The notes: generated by a model not told the origin, from the sequence alone. Numbered from the stretch's first letter, positions 1-11,337 are shown. The stretch is DNA of 64,000 nucleotides from Chlamydoabsidia padenii (GCA_025330725.1 JAIWND010000049.1:1-64000), one strand, 5' to 3'. Numbers and translations are program-made.

Positions 1-23
1 CTGTTACATACATCAGAAATTAG
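1..23 (+). CDS. 3' end of a small secreted-protein paralog (partial)
   Basis: The first 23 bases are identical to the last codons and TAG stop of the intact minus-strand gene at 6766-7432, in the opposite orientation. The reading frame ends at 21-23. Only the C-terminal residues VTYIRN of this copy lie in the window; the rest is to the left. It is inferred to be an inverted paralog. Whether the upstream part is intact cannot be seen. Confidence 0.55.
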
Positions 24-447
24 AAATCATCAACTATATCATCACGAAAACTCTTACCCACTTTACATGAACGTCTTAACAAAACTCAGCCTCGACAGAT
101 CAGGAAATAGCAACATGATCAGACAACAGGAAAGAAACAAGCGGCTCTCTTTTTAAAACGATGATCTCTAGCTTTATTTATATTTCTCTCCTCCTTCACT
201 CACATAGTTTAGACTCCCTTCTTATCAACCCCCTCCATCTCACTATAGTATAGACATGCTTCTTGTATTGTTTTTAATTAGATGTAATAAAAAAAATCAT
301 ATGGAACACTTTATACTTAGGACTTTGTGATAAACGGAAAAAGTATTGGGTACTTGGTTGTCTATTGGCCTAATGCATATGATAAAAATGAATGGTACTG
401 TATGAGAAGACACTGGGATCGCATGAATCGGGATTTTAAAAGCACAA
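1..447 (+). repeat. Repeat copy A: 3' end and flank of the secreted-gene repeat
   Basis: Bases 1-119 match the reverse complement of 6670-6788 with no difference that I can see. After that the two copies diverge (roughly four in five bases shared by eye) out to about 447 and 6237. A third copy in the same orientation as A ends near 9297. The shared part is mostly non-coding 3' flank, so this is a duplicated genomic segment rather than only a duplicated gene. It continues past the left edge of the window. Confidence 0.8.
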
Positions 448-474
448 CTTAGTCCAACTCTGACTAGGAACTTG

Positions 475-660
475 CGGGATTTGAAAATGATTTTGCTTCT
501 GTCTAAAAAAAGTCTTCTTGCAAAAGACAGGTAAAACTCATTACAAGCTTGGACAGACTGACACAAGAATCTTGGCCCTTAAATTTTGTGTTAAAAATGT
601 ATTGGAAATGGGTTATAGTATTCACATCACCATTTTAATCCTTGGCATCCTTTAACAATG
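475..660 (+). repeat. Dispersed repeat family R1, copy 1
   Basis: Shares a diagnostic core (AAAAGTCATcgCAAG..tGGAc, then CTGAcACAAG, then TGTtGGAAAT, then a stretch ending near TTTAATC) with copies at 733-800, 5275-5410 and, on the other strand, 45425-45535 and 45640-45760. No coding potential is evident. It may be a MITE-like element or a relic end of a larger element; its termini were not resolved. Confidence 0.55.
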
Positions 661-732
661 AAGCGAGGAGAGCCCATCCAAAATATTAGTAAGGAATCAA
701 GGTAGAGCGGGGGTTAAATACAAAGTGGGTTT

Positions 733-800
733 CATGACAGGTAAAAGTCATCGCAAGTTTGGACAAACTGACACAAGGGAATTTGTGCTTGGCTTTTAAT
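733..800 (+). repeat. Dispersed repeat family R1, copy 2 (truncated)
   Basis: A short second copy of R1 lies 200 bp from copy 1, carrying the GACAGGTAAAAGTCATCGC core and the following CTGACACAAG, then diverging. Confidence 0.5.
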
Positions 801-1060
801 CTAAATACCATAACCATTTGACGTCTAATAAAAACCCCATCTTTTCGTATCACTTATTTTTTAATGATTTGATTGACTACATCTAGACATAATCCTAAAA
901 GTCTTACGATTTCCCCAGCACTGACTTTTTGATTTCTCTTCCTATGTATGATTACTTTTGTTCATTTCTTTCAACCACTTTTAAACATCGTATATTTTAT
1001 TGTTGCTTTTATTTGATTAATAAAACTAGTAATATATGCATAAGTAAACTAAAGAATCAT

Positions 1061-1288
1061 TCATTCCAAATCAATTTTTGTTTTCTTGATTCGGCTGTTC
1101 CTAGGTGTAAAAAATACCATTCGTTGTTTTGGGTTGGTTTCTGGATTGTCATCATCATCATCCAGAAAAATCACCTCGCGTAATTGATCAGCCGTTTCAC
1201 GTCTTTGCAAAGCACAATCCATTTGGTAGCCAAGATTTACTAAGAAGCGCTGTATACAATGCTGTGAGTAAACAATATCAATCATGAT

Positions 1289-1347
<59 letters not shown>

Positions 1348-3681
1348 CCTTTCTTACCTTGAATGCAAACAGGAGATCCAGGGTTCGTTTAAATTCTTCC
1401 AAATCCAATAGAGTCCTAGGCATAATCAACTGGCCAATTTTCCTTGCAACATAGATCCCTTCCACATCAACAAGAATGTACATATACCCAGCAGTACCTA
1501 TTTTAAGTTAAGTAAGTGTGTTAGTTGTCAAGCAAAAACAATGGATAACCTACCGCCTCCCGTTTCACCACTACCACGTGAATAGTAATGCCTTACCCAA
1601 CCAGTCCATTGCCACAGTAAATGGAACCTTTGAAGGATGTTTGAGTGATTGGAGATGACTTAAGACGGCACAGTTGAGACGAATGTTTTTGTTTTGTTGA
1701 TTGACAGATACAGTCGTGCCAGCTTGTTGTCGTTTCCATTCATTAGTGCAGAGTTCGATTGCCTTTTCTTTGCTGGACTTCATGATCAAATCGATGCGCC
1801 TGCCAAATGAATTGTTTGTTGTAGTATTGGAGTCACCATATACACATTCATTGTATCGCATTGTTCTTGAGGATGCTTCACTAATGGTTTCGCCGCTATG
1901 GTAGTATATAAACAAAGTCAATCGTGCGAGCATGAGTTATCTAATCATTTAAAAAACTTACTCCGCCAAACAAATTTTTGTGTTCCTGAATAAAATATCG
2001 AGAATGCCTCCAAATCGTCGATAAATGGTGAGTTCCGATTCTTCTTGTGTTGTTTGCCAATCATCAATTCCTTCCACACTATATAAGAATAAAAAAAAAA
2101 TAGCAAGATCAGCCTACACATAAATAATTAAATCATCATTCTGCTTACACATGCTCCAAGATACATAATACATAGAAGCGTTCATCGGATCGATTTTTGG
2201 ACGCCACCAGTTCTGACTTCTTGTGGTAAATGAGTTGGAGAAGATCGTCATCATCGGGAGAGTTCAATCTGTGGGGAAAAGATAAAAAGTGAGTTTGAGT
2301 AATCGTTGACTTCTTTATTTTTTAATTTTGTATCTTACGTTTCTTGCATCAATTGCTCATATAAAAGGCTACTTGCTTCAGACAATCCATTGCCAAATTG
2401 AGTAATCGCTTCGTTTGTTTTTTGTTCAAGTGATGTCTTTGTCGAATCGTCCATAAATGGCTTTACGAGCCTGATCGCAGCAGGATTGAGTAAATTCATT
2501 GCATTCGATAAGGCCAATCTATATAAATAAATAAATAAAAAAGGTCTAGTCGCCTTCATCTTGCGTATTCGTTCCTTCCCCATCCAACTTACTTGAGCAC
2601 AGATATTTCTTCATTGACCAAATGCGCTTTTTGTAAAAAGTCCAATGCAATGTTGCGGAGCGAGATATGCAAGTCAGAGTCCACTGGCAAGGTAGAGGCA
2701 TGAGTCAGGTAAAGTCGGTCATATTTGTTGAATTCCATGCCTTTGAACTGTAGATGATATAAAATAAAATTAGCAGAACAATACAAAGCCAAAATCGTGT
2801 TTGTAAAGTCGTCCCCTTCCTTACCTTTTTAAATGACAGGTAGTACAAATTGCTAATACATGTATTGCCTGCAAAGTCATGACTAGAATCCTGTGGTTCC
2901 GTTCCAACACACACGTCAGGTATAGTGCCACTGTCATTACTGGTGCCAACGTAAGTTTCATTTGCTGTAAAGATACTGGTGTCATCATTGGTGCTATGGG
3001 GTGTTTCATTTACTGCAAAAATATCTGTGTCCCTGTCATCGCTGGTGTTGAGACGAGTTTCATGCTGCGGAAGGACATTGTCGGTATCTTTCCTGCTATG
3101 GGAAACTTTGTTCACTAAAAGAAGGTTGTCGGCGTCCATGATTGTTGTTTGAGAAGCCACAGCACCATATTTTTCCAATACAGCCAGACTTTCTATTTGG
3201 TATGTTCGTGATGTTGATTTCTATAATATCAAAGAGAGTCAGTATCGAGAAGATCAAACAGTATCAAATTACTTACTCGTTGGCTTGATAATTCGCTGAT
3301 GAATTTCCAAATATCGTCTTTCATCTGTGGTTTCCTATACATTGAAGGTGTTAAAAAATAAAATATATCGAGCTTACTTTAACGTCATCGCTGGCCGTAA
3401 TTGTCCCATAAGCTCCAAGTATCTTGTCGACCACGTCCTAAATAAAGTCACTGGGTCAGTCATTGACAAGAATGAAGAGAAACCGGCGATCCTGGAGGAG
3501 TTTTGAGCGCACCAACTGTTGAAAGAGGGCTTTTTTGTCGTCTGGATATAATTCTTTAGCTCTACGCGTATTTATTTTTTATTAAAAAAAAGTAAATTTT
3601 ATATAATAACATACTATTTATAGTAGCAATCTTACCATTATATCCAACGAAAGATTCCCGTTCGCCAGTAGTTTCGTTCAT
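1061..3681 (-). CDS. Multi-exon Mucoromycota protein with PD-(D/E)XK-like signature
   Basis: Eleven exons read continuously in frame: 3681-3636, 3561-3378, 3334-3277, 3220-2825, 2747-2593, 2518-2339, 2268-2149, 2078-1962, 1895-1597, 1497-1358 and 1261-1061, giving about 631 residues. The ATG at 3681 follows in-frame stops. Exon 9 holds the most recognisable block: GETISEAS, then GRRIDLIM, then ELCTNEWK, i.e. an acidic residue followed by E-x-K spacing as in PD-(D/E)XK nucleases. Similar blocks occur in large, poorly characterised protein families of mucoralean fungi (recalled, not searched). Exon 4 carries a low-complexity acidic stretch with repeated IF(A/T)xNET units, and the C-terminus has an aspartate run. 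The last intron holds a T55 tract. The gene sits between inverted repeat copies A and B. Nuclease activity is inference; a regulatory or transposon-derived role is equally possible. Confidence 0.6.
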
Positions 3682-3840
3682 TTAGAGGAGAAGTGTGCAA
3701 AGGATTAAAGAAAAAGAAAAAAAAAACCCCCCCTCTTTGGCGCTAGAACGACATGTATTTTAAAATCCCGCGTCGTTGATTTAAAAAGTCACTGTATCGC
3801 AAATCTCTTTTTTTTTTCCTTGCCTTATTTTTCTACATTA
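3682..3840. other. Intergenic, nothing recognised
   Basis: A short AT-rich spacer upstream of the minus-strand gene, with A7, C7 and T10 homopolymers. It presumably carries the promoter of the 1061-3681 gene; no clear TATA box was seen. Confidence 0.4.
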
Positions 3841-4010
3841 AACGTTAGTGACAAAAGAAAAGATGATTATCAAAAATGCAAACTATTGAATACTGATCAC
3901 TTCTTCTCTTTATTATTATGGCGTGCTAGAGTTGGTAATTATATGTGTGATCGAGTTCGTTATTCTCCTACCTTTGACCAAGGAGCTTCCGGGGTGGCCT
4001 GTTTGCTGGC

Positions 4011-4190
4011 TCAGCCGAGAAGTATGCTTGTCGAGAGCATATACTTTTTTTGTTTTGTTTTGTATATGCCCAACACTTGCGCCCTTAGTGAGGTAATGAT
4101 GACTTTTGGCTGCTTACGGGTCCCATCTGCGTCATTACTGGTAGCGTTTGTCAAAAGCAGGAGAAATAAACAAATGGTAAAAGAAGACAT
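4011..4190 (-). CDS. Hypothetical 59-residue ORF with hydrophobic N-terminus (tandem copy 1)
   Basis: The ORF starts MSSFTICLFLLLLTNATS, which looks like a signal peptide, followed by a short basic tail with no cysteines. The same ORF occurs in tandem unit 2, differing at one visible residue (L to P in the hydrophobic core). No relative is recognised. It may be a chance ORF in a repeat; a longer spliced version is possible but not supported. Confidence 0.25.
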   Translation of the reverse strand: MSSFTICLFLLLLTNATSNDADGTRKQPKVIITSLRAQVLGIYKTKQKKYMLSTSILLG

Positions 4191-4354
4191 TAAACGTAAG
4201 TGACAAAAGAAAAGATGGTTATCAAAATTGCGAACTATTGAATACTGATCACTTCTTTTTATTATTATGGCATGATGGAGTTGATGATGTGTGATTAAGC
4301 TTGCTGTTCCCCTGCCTTTGACCAAGGAGCTTCCGGGGTGGCCTGTTTGCTGGC

Positions 4355-4534
4355 TCAGCCGAGAAGTATGCTTGTCGAGAGCATATACTTTTTTTGTTTT
4401 GTTTTGTATATGCCCAACACTTGCGCCCTTAGTGAGGTAATGATGACTTTTGGCTGCTTACGGGTCCCATCTGCGTCATTACTGGTAGCGTTTGTCAAAG
4501 GCAGGAGAAATAAACAAATGGTAAAAGAAGACAT
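4355..4534 (-). CDS. Hypothetical 59-residue ORF with hydrophobic N-terminus (tandem copy 2)
   Basis: Near-identical copy of the ORF at 4011-4190, conserved because the surrounding unit is duplicated. Reading-frame preservation in two near-identical repeats is weak evidence of coding. Confidence 0.25.
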   Translation of the reverse strand: MSSFTICLFLLPLTNATSNDADGTRKQPKVIITSLRAQVLGIYKTKQKKYMLSTSILLG

Positions 4535-4682
4535 TAAACGTAAGTGACAAAAAAAAAAAAAAAAAAAAAAGATGGTTATCAAAATGCAAACTATTGAATA
4601 CTGATCACTTCTTTTTATTAATATGGCGTTCTAGAGTTGGTAATTATATGTGTGGCCAAGCTTGCTGTTCTCCTACCCTTGA

Positions 4683-4770
4683 CCAAGAATCTTCATGGAT
4701 TATTCACCACTCTACCTCCCGCTTTAAAGTCTGTCTCAATGGAATACACCTATCTAATCATTTTTACATT
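4683..4770 (+). pseudogene. Tc1/mariner transposase C-terminal relic
   Basis: The frame reads ESSWIIHHSTSRFKVCLNGI, which parallels the better-preserved tail at 13180-13242 (FHGYIRHSISRFDNCLNGN). Only the last ~25 codons are present, fused directly to tandem-repeat copy 3. Confidence 0.6.
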
Positions 4771-5274
4771 CAGTATAGTGTCTTTAGTTTAGATAATTTG
4801 ATTCATTCCACCCATGTCTTCTAAACTCAATAAACTATTCCATTATTGAAGGTGTATTACTTCTTGTCTATATAGTCTCTCTCTGTTTTTATTTTTATTT
4901 TTATCCCTGCAACATCCCTCGGCGGATTTGAGTATTTGGCTACACTGGCAAAATAATAATAATAGAAAGTCGAGGTGAAGTATTCATATATCCTGGCTCC
5001 TCTCCTTCGACATACCTAAATATGGGGTAGGAATCGGAGGTCGAACTGTCCAAATGACTTGACCTCAAATTTGGCCAGTACGCTTTGAATACCATTAGAA
5101 TGTAGCACTGAAAATTCCAGAGCAATTGAATCATCTTGGTTTGGGTCACCTTGGTTTTTGGTCATATTTTATGTTTTTCTTTGTTGATCGTCCCCATCAA
5201 AATAGATCCTTAGTAGAGGCAGACGGGATCTGAAAATGAAATCTGGTTCCTCGTCGTACTTTTTCTTTCTTTCT
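4771..5274. other. Intergenic, no gene recognised
   Basis: AT-rich sequence with short open frames only. A T/A-rich run at 4888-4904 and dispersed-repeat-like sequence from about 5225 onward are the only structures seen. Confidence 0.4.
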
Positions 5275-5410
5275 TGTAAATGACATGTAAAAGTCATCGC
5301 AAGTCTGGACTGACCGATATAAGGGTCTTGGATCTTGACTTTTGCGGTGAAGTATGTTGGAAATATGCTATAATGTCCACATCGCCACTTTAATCATTAG
5401 CATCACTTGT
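5275..5410 (+). repeat. Dispersed repeat family R1, copy 3
   Basis: The fullest plus-strand copy: GTAAAAGTCATCGCAAG, CTGACCGATATAAG, TGTTGGAAATATGC and CCACATCGCCACTTTAATC all align with the other copies, including the reverse complements at 45.4-45.8 kb. Confidence 0.6.
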
Positions 5411-6236
5411 CCATTAAGGCAGTAGAGCTCTTACCAAAATCCCGTGCGCCTGGCAATTCCCCCATAGAGACCAAATCATGTTCCGGGTCAAAAGCAAAAA
5501 CCTTTTAGAATGGATTTGATGTGGATCCTTTTAATACCATTTGGAGGCATCCCTGAAAGGGGACGATTTCACATTTTTCACGGTTTCCCTTGTGGACTGT
5601 TTCCATAAAAAAAGGTAATCAAATTATGTTTCGGGCCAAAAAACAAGGACTATCAAAATGACAATACCTGAAATTTGAGGTGGATCCTTTCATACCATTT
5701 ATAAACGATTTATGAACATTTGAGAGCCCGTGGGTGATATTATTTTTTGGAAGAAAAAGATTGGGCATGAAATCAGGCCAATTCTGGTGAAAAGACTTTG
5801 GATTTTTTTTTTTTCAAACGTAAATTGCTCGTCATGTAGACCACCTCTGACCGTGAAAGAGGGTTTGTCTGTAAGACATTCATGCAGAATCTGGATTTGA
5901 AATACAAACTCCGACTTTGGGTAGGGGAATATGTTGGGCGTAGAAATCAGACCAACTCGGAAGTATCAGGTCTCACCTCGTTATCAAACCGATGTTAATA
6001 AACCGAGTGTGTTCTTTTATGATGTAATCTCCAGTTTTCAGGCACTCATTTAAATGGAACCAAGTTTAAGGTTATATGTACCTGTCATTCCTTTTGCATT
6101 GACAATGCCAAAAGAGGTTAGAGAAAGTTTAGCTCGGTCTTTTCTGTTGCTTATAATGCTAAAAGAGTGATAGGAAAAGAAAATATGGATAAAATAAAAA
6201 TAAAAAGGAGGGAGTATAGTAGTAAAAGACTAGTTT
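5411..6236. other. Intergenic, degenerate internal repeats, no gene
   Basis: Two diverged direct repeats are visible near 5480-5560 and 5620-5710. Both contain CCAAATCATGTT(c/t)CGGG-like text followed by GTGGATCCTTT and ATACCATTT. No frame has coding character. This looks like decayed transposon or repeat DNA. Confidence 0.4.
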
Positions 6237-7432
6237 CTCGATCAGAGGTTGTGCTTGTCGAACCCGCTTCATGAGAACGATATATGTAATCTTAATGTCA
6301 TGTCGTTTAGTAACACTTATTCCTATCATATGTATTAGGCCAGCAGACAATCAACTACCTAATAGTTTTTCGTTTATCACAAAGTCCTAAGTATAAAGTA
6401 TTTACAAAGATTTTTTTATTACATCCAATCAAAAACGAGAATCATTTCTATACTATATCAACAGCTATGTCTATACTACAGTGAGAAGAGGGGGCTGATA
6501 AAAAGAGCCTAAATTATGTGAGTGAAGAAGGGATGAGAGATAAAGAATGTCAGAGACCGTCACTACTTTTGTTATTCGTCCAATCCAACCCAATGTTAAA
6601 GAGTGAGCCGCTCGTTTCTTTCCTATTGTCTGAGCATCTAATCCTACTGAATAAAGACACATTCAGTTGATCATGTTGCTATTTCCTGATCTGTCGAGGC
6701 TGAGTTTTGTTAAGACGTTCATGTAAAGTGGGTAAGAGTTTTCGTGATGATATAGTTGATGATTTCTAATTTCTGATGTATGTAACAGTTTGCCCATGCG
6801 CCCTGCCAGCAGTGTCTATTTGCTGAAGATATGTAATAGCTGTCCAGTATGTCGATATAGATAAATAGGTAGTCAATCGTCCAAGCTGTAGTTTATGTTT
6901 GTTGGTACTTGGGCCACTGATCCACCTAAACATACAGCAAGAGAAGAGAGAGAGAAAAAAGTATTAGTATCAGAGTCTTGATGAGCCCAGTCTACAGAAG
7001 TACTTTTTTTTTTTTACCTTTTCCAAGTTAATCCAGTTTGTATAAGTTTCAATAAAGAGTCGCCATTGTCAGCAAGACAACACATTACCATAGAGTCAGT
7101 TGTTCCACCACCGTTATGTGCAGCACCCCAATATAACCACAGTGAGTGAATAAAAGAGTGTCTATATAAAGTCCAACAGCCGGGAAAAGTCATGTTTGAT
7201 GCGACCTCTGTACCATGTTATAACAAAAAAGTCCAAGGTATTATTATATATGGTAAGGATTGTTCCGTTCAGTAATAAAAGATGCATTGTTTTAGTAGAT
7301 GTAGGTTACCCCATGTTGAGATGACAGAGTTAGGTTTATATAGCATCGTGAACAATACATTCAAACCGCCATGTTAAAGTGAGTGATTAAAATAATAAAG
7401 AGGGAGAGAGTAAGAAGAGGACGAATTTTCAT
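6237..7432 (-). repeat. Repeat copy B: secreted gene plus 3' flank, inverted relative to A and C
   Basis: On the minus strand this segment carries the intact gene at 7432-6766 and about 530 bp of 3' flank. The flank pairs with 1-447 as an inverted repeat. The gene and flank together pair with the decayed plus-strand copy C at about 8040-9297, including the intron text CATCAAGaCTCTGATACTAA. Confidence 0.75.
6766..7432 (-). CDS. Putative small secreted protein, three exons
   Basis: Exons 7432-7367, 7205-7018 and 6925-6766 join in frame to give 137 residues. Exon 1 encodes only a hydrophobic leader (MKIRPLLTLSLFIILITHFN). Exon 2 contains WLYWGAAHNGGGTTDS and a CC pair. Exon 3 ends VTYIRN and stop. 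Intron 2 has a good branch-like TACTAAT and a TTTAG acceptor, and its text is conserved in copy C. Intron 1 uses a weak GTTTGA donor, so translation might instead start at the methionine near 7192. No family is recognised. The repeated gene, leader peptide and multicopy inverted context suggest a lineage-specific secreted protein. Expression evidence is needed. Confidence 0.45.
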
Positions 7433-8039
7433 TTTTTATTCGAAGACAGTCCGCTTCAGCTGAGTTCTAAAAATAATCCTGACATTCAAGTTTCCCCACA
7501 CTTCCTCCTTCATCCCCGCATCTGTGGCGGAGCTTGATTGGTTTTTGGATTTCATTTTCATTTACTGTTTTTGTTCTGCGCCGTTTCCGAAGAAAAAGCT
7601 TTATGATCTACACTTCCGGAAGTGAAAGGAATAACCCACACGCCTCGAACCTAGGAGAGACTACCAACAGATTCTGCCCATGCAAGAAGCAAGTTTGTAC
7701 AGCTTGTTCCTGTCTAGTAAAGCTATCAGAATTTCAATTCCTTTGCAATACTATACTGGTTCCTCTTCTTGGTGGCAAAACCCAATTGGCGTGGGAAAAG
7801 ACTTAAGAAAAAAAAAGTGGGAAAGTGAGAAAAAGAAGTGGTCTTTTATAGCTTTTTGTTCGAGAAAACAGTCCTAGATTTCGAAAATTTTATTCCACCA
7901 ATGGTGAGAGATGACGAAATGGGTCAGCTGACACTTTCTACCATAAACGGCCAAGCTCTAGAATGCGTTGTTTTCTTTTTCATGATCGGGGTTTACAAAT
8001 AAAATCAAGTGGCTAAAAATTAAAACCTCTTTCTTTTTC
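7433..8039. other. Intergenic between repeat copies B and C
   Basis: Contains short frames at 7534-7877 with no family resemblance. It likely includes the promoter of the minus-strand secreted-protein gene. No repeat or RNA gene was recognised. Confidence 0.35.
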
Positions 8040-9297
8040 CCTTCCTTCTTCTTTTGTTTTCCCATCCCCAACTTGACATGATCCTCTTATTTACTCATCT
8101 TTAACATGGTGGCTTGACTGTACTGTATTACTGACATTGCTTGATGAACCTAATGATCACAAGCAATTCACCGTGCGAACACTAATGACGACGAACAATT
8201 CAACCTTGGTTTAAACGGGTCTACTTCACGATTATGAAACTCACACTACATAGAACAAACAGGTGAAGATAAACAAAAGGCGATAGTGAAGTAACTGAAT
8301 CTATGGTAAAGCGGGTTGACAGATCTCTTTGATAACTGATTCAAACTAGGGGGAAAGGTAAAACAAGCAAAAGAAAAGAACTGGATGGTATTGTTGACTG
8401 GATTATTCTGCTTGTGGACCAACACCCTCATCAAGACTCTGATACTAATAACTCTTTTTTCTTTGTCTTTTCCTGAGTAGAATCGATATATACTAACTCC
8501 ATGTGTATGGACTATGTACTGGTGATGGACAAACTAGGGGAAAAGGTAAAGCAATCAAACAACAGGGGAGGATAAGGAAGTACTGCAAAATGGGTCAACA
8601 GCTTCATCAAGGCTCTGATACTAATACCTCTCTTTACTCTCTCTTTACTCTCTCTGTTTAGGTGAATAGGTGACACAAATACCAGCAACGTAAGAAACAA
8701 CTTGGACGACTAATCATCTATTTATCTGAATCAACAACCACCGACGTCTATGGTGACAATTCTGTATAACAATAAACAATAAAGCAACAGATTACGAGTA
8801 AAATGAACATACTTCAACCATTTTCAACACAAAACTTTTCGCCTTCATAAACATCTCATCAAAAACTCGACCACGAAGGATCTGGAAATGGGTGGCTATC
8901 AACTAGATGATTCAAACAGGTAACTCTTTCCAACAACAACGAACAATCAACAACATGATTTGGATCGGACGATAACAAAGTAATAGTGGTCTCTGGCTTA
9001 TTTATCTCTCACCCCCTCTTCACACACGTAGTTTAGTCTCCCTTTTAACATTACTCACTCCATCACATCATAATATAGACATACATTAGTATAGAAATGA
9101 TTCTTGTTTTGTTTTTATCTGGATTTAATAATAAAGAACACATATGTAACACTTTATACATAGGACTTTGTAATAAATGGAAAAATTATTGAGTAGGTGA
9201 TTGTCTGTTGACCTAATACACATGATAGAAATGAATGGTACTGGACGACATGACATTGGGATCGCATGAATCGGGATTTGAAAAGCACAACTTGTCC
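8040..9297 (+). pseudogene. Repeat copy C: decayed secreted-protein gene and 3' flank
   Basis: Aligns, in the same orientation as A and opposite to B, to the secreted gene and its flank. The TTTAACATGG-GGcTTGA text of exon 1 is near 8101. The conserved intron motif CATCAAGRCTCTGATACTAATA occurs twice (about 8431 and 8608), showing an internal duplication. The exon 3 region from about 8661 is interrupted by stops. The 3' flank matches A from about 8875 to 9297, ending at the shared GGGATTTgAAAAGCACAACTT. No open reading frame survives. Confidence 0.6.
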
Positions 9298-10140
9298 TCA
9301 TGCAACCAGAAAAAAGGGGCGCTCCTCCTCTTTTTTTTTTTTTTTTTTTTTTTTTCTTTTTCCTTTTTTCCCTTTACTTATCTTCCTTTGAAGCTAATGT
9401 TAACTCATATCAACGATCTATATTAATGTACACTTGTCAGCAACATCTTTTGCTCGACAACGATTCCGAAACCTTAACACAGCATGAACACTCTTCTCAA
9501 GAATCTTTAGTGGACTCACCAACAACATCGTCTAGATTCTATTCACTATATCCGATAATCTTGCTTTATTTACTACGGCTCTATCTTCTCTCATTATTTA
9601 GTCTCAACTATCGGATCAAGTCATGGCATCTCCAACTCGACATTGTTTTCGTCTCAATCTACTTGCTCTGACATTCTGCGAAGTCTTCAAAGCCAATTCT
9701 CTTTTTGGTGGCCCCAACAACTTGACACAACTGGCGACCAACAAATAATTATGGGTTCATTAACTCAACTGACTCTACATTATCGGTAACATTGATAAGT
9801 AGTGCCAGGTATTTGTTACTAACTAACTCCTTACTCCGACTACAAGAACTGACCCTGAATGCCTTTAGTGCTCTGAATGATATGCCAGTATCATTCAATG
9901 CAATTCCGGCTCAATGGTAAATGTACTGACCAAGCGTGTAACGAAACGACTGGATCTAAATTACATTCAAGACAAGATCTGCAAATGGATTACAACAATT
10001 GATCAAGCATTGTTTTCGACTGGTCCATGTCTCTCCATTAGTAATCTATATGCAATCAATTATCACGAATAAACTTGATACATCAATATACAGCATCCAG
10101 GGCGGGACTGGCTTGGTATCAGTAACTGGATAAGTGTAGT
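9298..10140 (+). other. Degraded coding-like DNA, no intact gene
   Basis: A T-rich low-complexity tract at 9331-9355 is followed by broken frames. Fragments such as SLTQLTLHYR (about 9750) and LQELTLNAFSALNDMP (about 9840) have the spacing of leucine-rich repeats, separated by stops and frame changes. A relic of an F-box/LRR-type gene is possible but weakly supported. Confidence 0.25.
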
Positions 10141-11337
10141 TTAGTTTAATTAGTAGTTGATTGTAATTAGTGTATACTTTTTTAAACTCTCTTTAATGAA
10201 AAATCTCCTTTTTTATCATCTCTGACTCTTTTTTTTTCTTTATGGTTGGCTCTGGCAAAACCAATATTGGGATCAAATATTCGATTGGTGAGGTTGCATG
10301 ATCCCCGATCTACAAAGACAGTTATCCCTGTTTTTGTCAATGATAGGAAACCATATTATAACACCATCAACTTCAAACATTGTCGACATGTAGAGATATA
10401 AAAGTGTTTTATTTATTAATTAGTTAAAAAAAAAAAAAAAAAAAGATTTAAAAGATATAAAAGCTAGATAATACATAACCATGACAATAAAGATCATAAA
10501 GGGGGGATGAATAAAATAAACTATATAAACATCATTAACAGCACCGTAACGATTATGTATAAAGGTCACATAGGGAATACATAATTATACACTAGATCCT
10601 ATGCTAGCAATAGTATACCATGTATATAACAACCCACCACCAAAATAAGAACCATACCTTCAACCATACCGAGTAGCTAAATGAGCAGGAGCTTGATTTC
10701 ACCATGAAGCTTTCGATCGCAGATAAAAGCGGCCAAGGACAGAAAGGATACAAAGGTTTAGCTAGTGATCGTATCCCAACATCATCATCCTGGTATATGA
10801 GCAAGATATCCACCTAATGCTAGTAGGTTGTATATTATAGACCAGTTATCTACTATACAAGTAAAAGTATTGTCAGTATCCATTCACATATACCTTGTTA
10901 GGTGTTCCCCTTTTTATTGCCTTACATATGAGCATAGATCATTGCATGATTCACTAAAAACAATGAAGGGTTAGTCAGCATTCCTGTTTCGACATTCTTC
11001 TATTACTATTTATGTGTTTTGTCGACAACAAGAAATAATGGCGATCCCCAATGGTCACAACCGCTACTTGTACACCAGCCAGGGTATTTATCACCATCAA
11101 AAAGTAAAACATACCAAAGAAGAGTAATGTTGTAAATTGTTGGAGGGGCGTTCATTACCACCATATCTGTTGGTCGCGCTAAAAGAGACCAGCCAGGAGT
11201 AAAAGGATAACTTGTAAATCACCACCAACCATCGTCGAATTGTTTTGCCATGAATGAGAAGATTAATCAAAGTCCATTCACCGCCACCAAGAAGTATTCA
11301 TGTTAAATCACGAGAGTATGTTTTCAAGGTGTAGAAT

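Larger units (their letters stand above)
3841..4700 (+). repeat. Direct tandem repeat, ~350-bp unit, 2.4 copies
   Basis: Units begin near 3841, 4193 and 4537 with AACGTtAGTGACAAAAG-type sequence, giving periods of 352 and 344 bp. The inner ~190 bp of units 1 and 2 is nearly identical, while the first ~120 bp of each unit has diverged more. The third copy stops at about 4690, where the sequence switches to a Tc1/mariner transposase tail. The A20 run at 4551-4570 is specific to copy 3. Confidence 0.85.

Noticed and set aside
1061..1483. A continuous minus-strand frame with a long lysine run
   Set aside because: The lysines come from the T55 tract inside an intron. Using the GTAAGA donor and TCACAG acceptor removes it and joins the two real exons in frame.
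3376..3561. Alternative frame in exon 2 of the nuclease-like gene (KELYPDDKKALFQQL...)
   Set aside because: It looks protein-like but ends in a stop before the next exon and does not join in frame downstream, whereas the chosen frame continues through all later exons.
1..9297. LTR retrotransposon formed by repeat copies A, B and C
   Set aside because: A and B are inverted, not direct, and the repeats contain a protein gene. No reverse transcriptase or integrase was seen. A and C are direct, but the intervening DNA has no retroelement domains.
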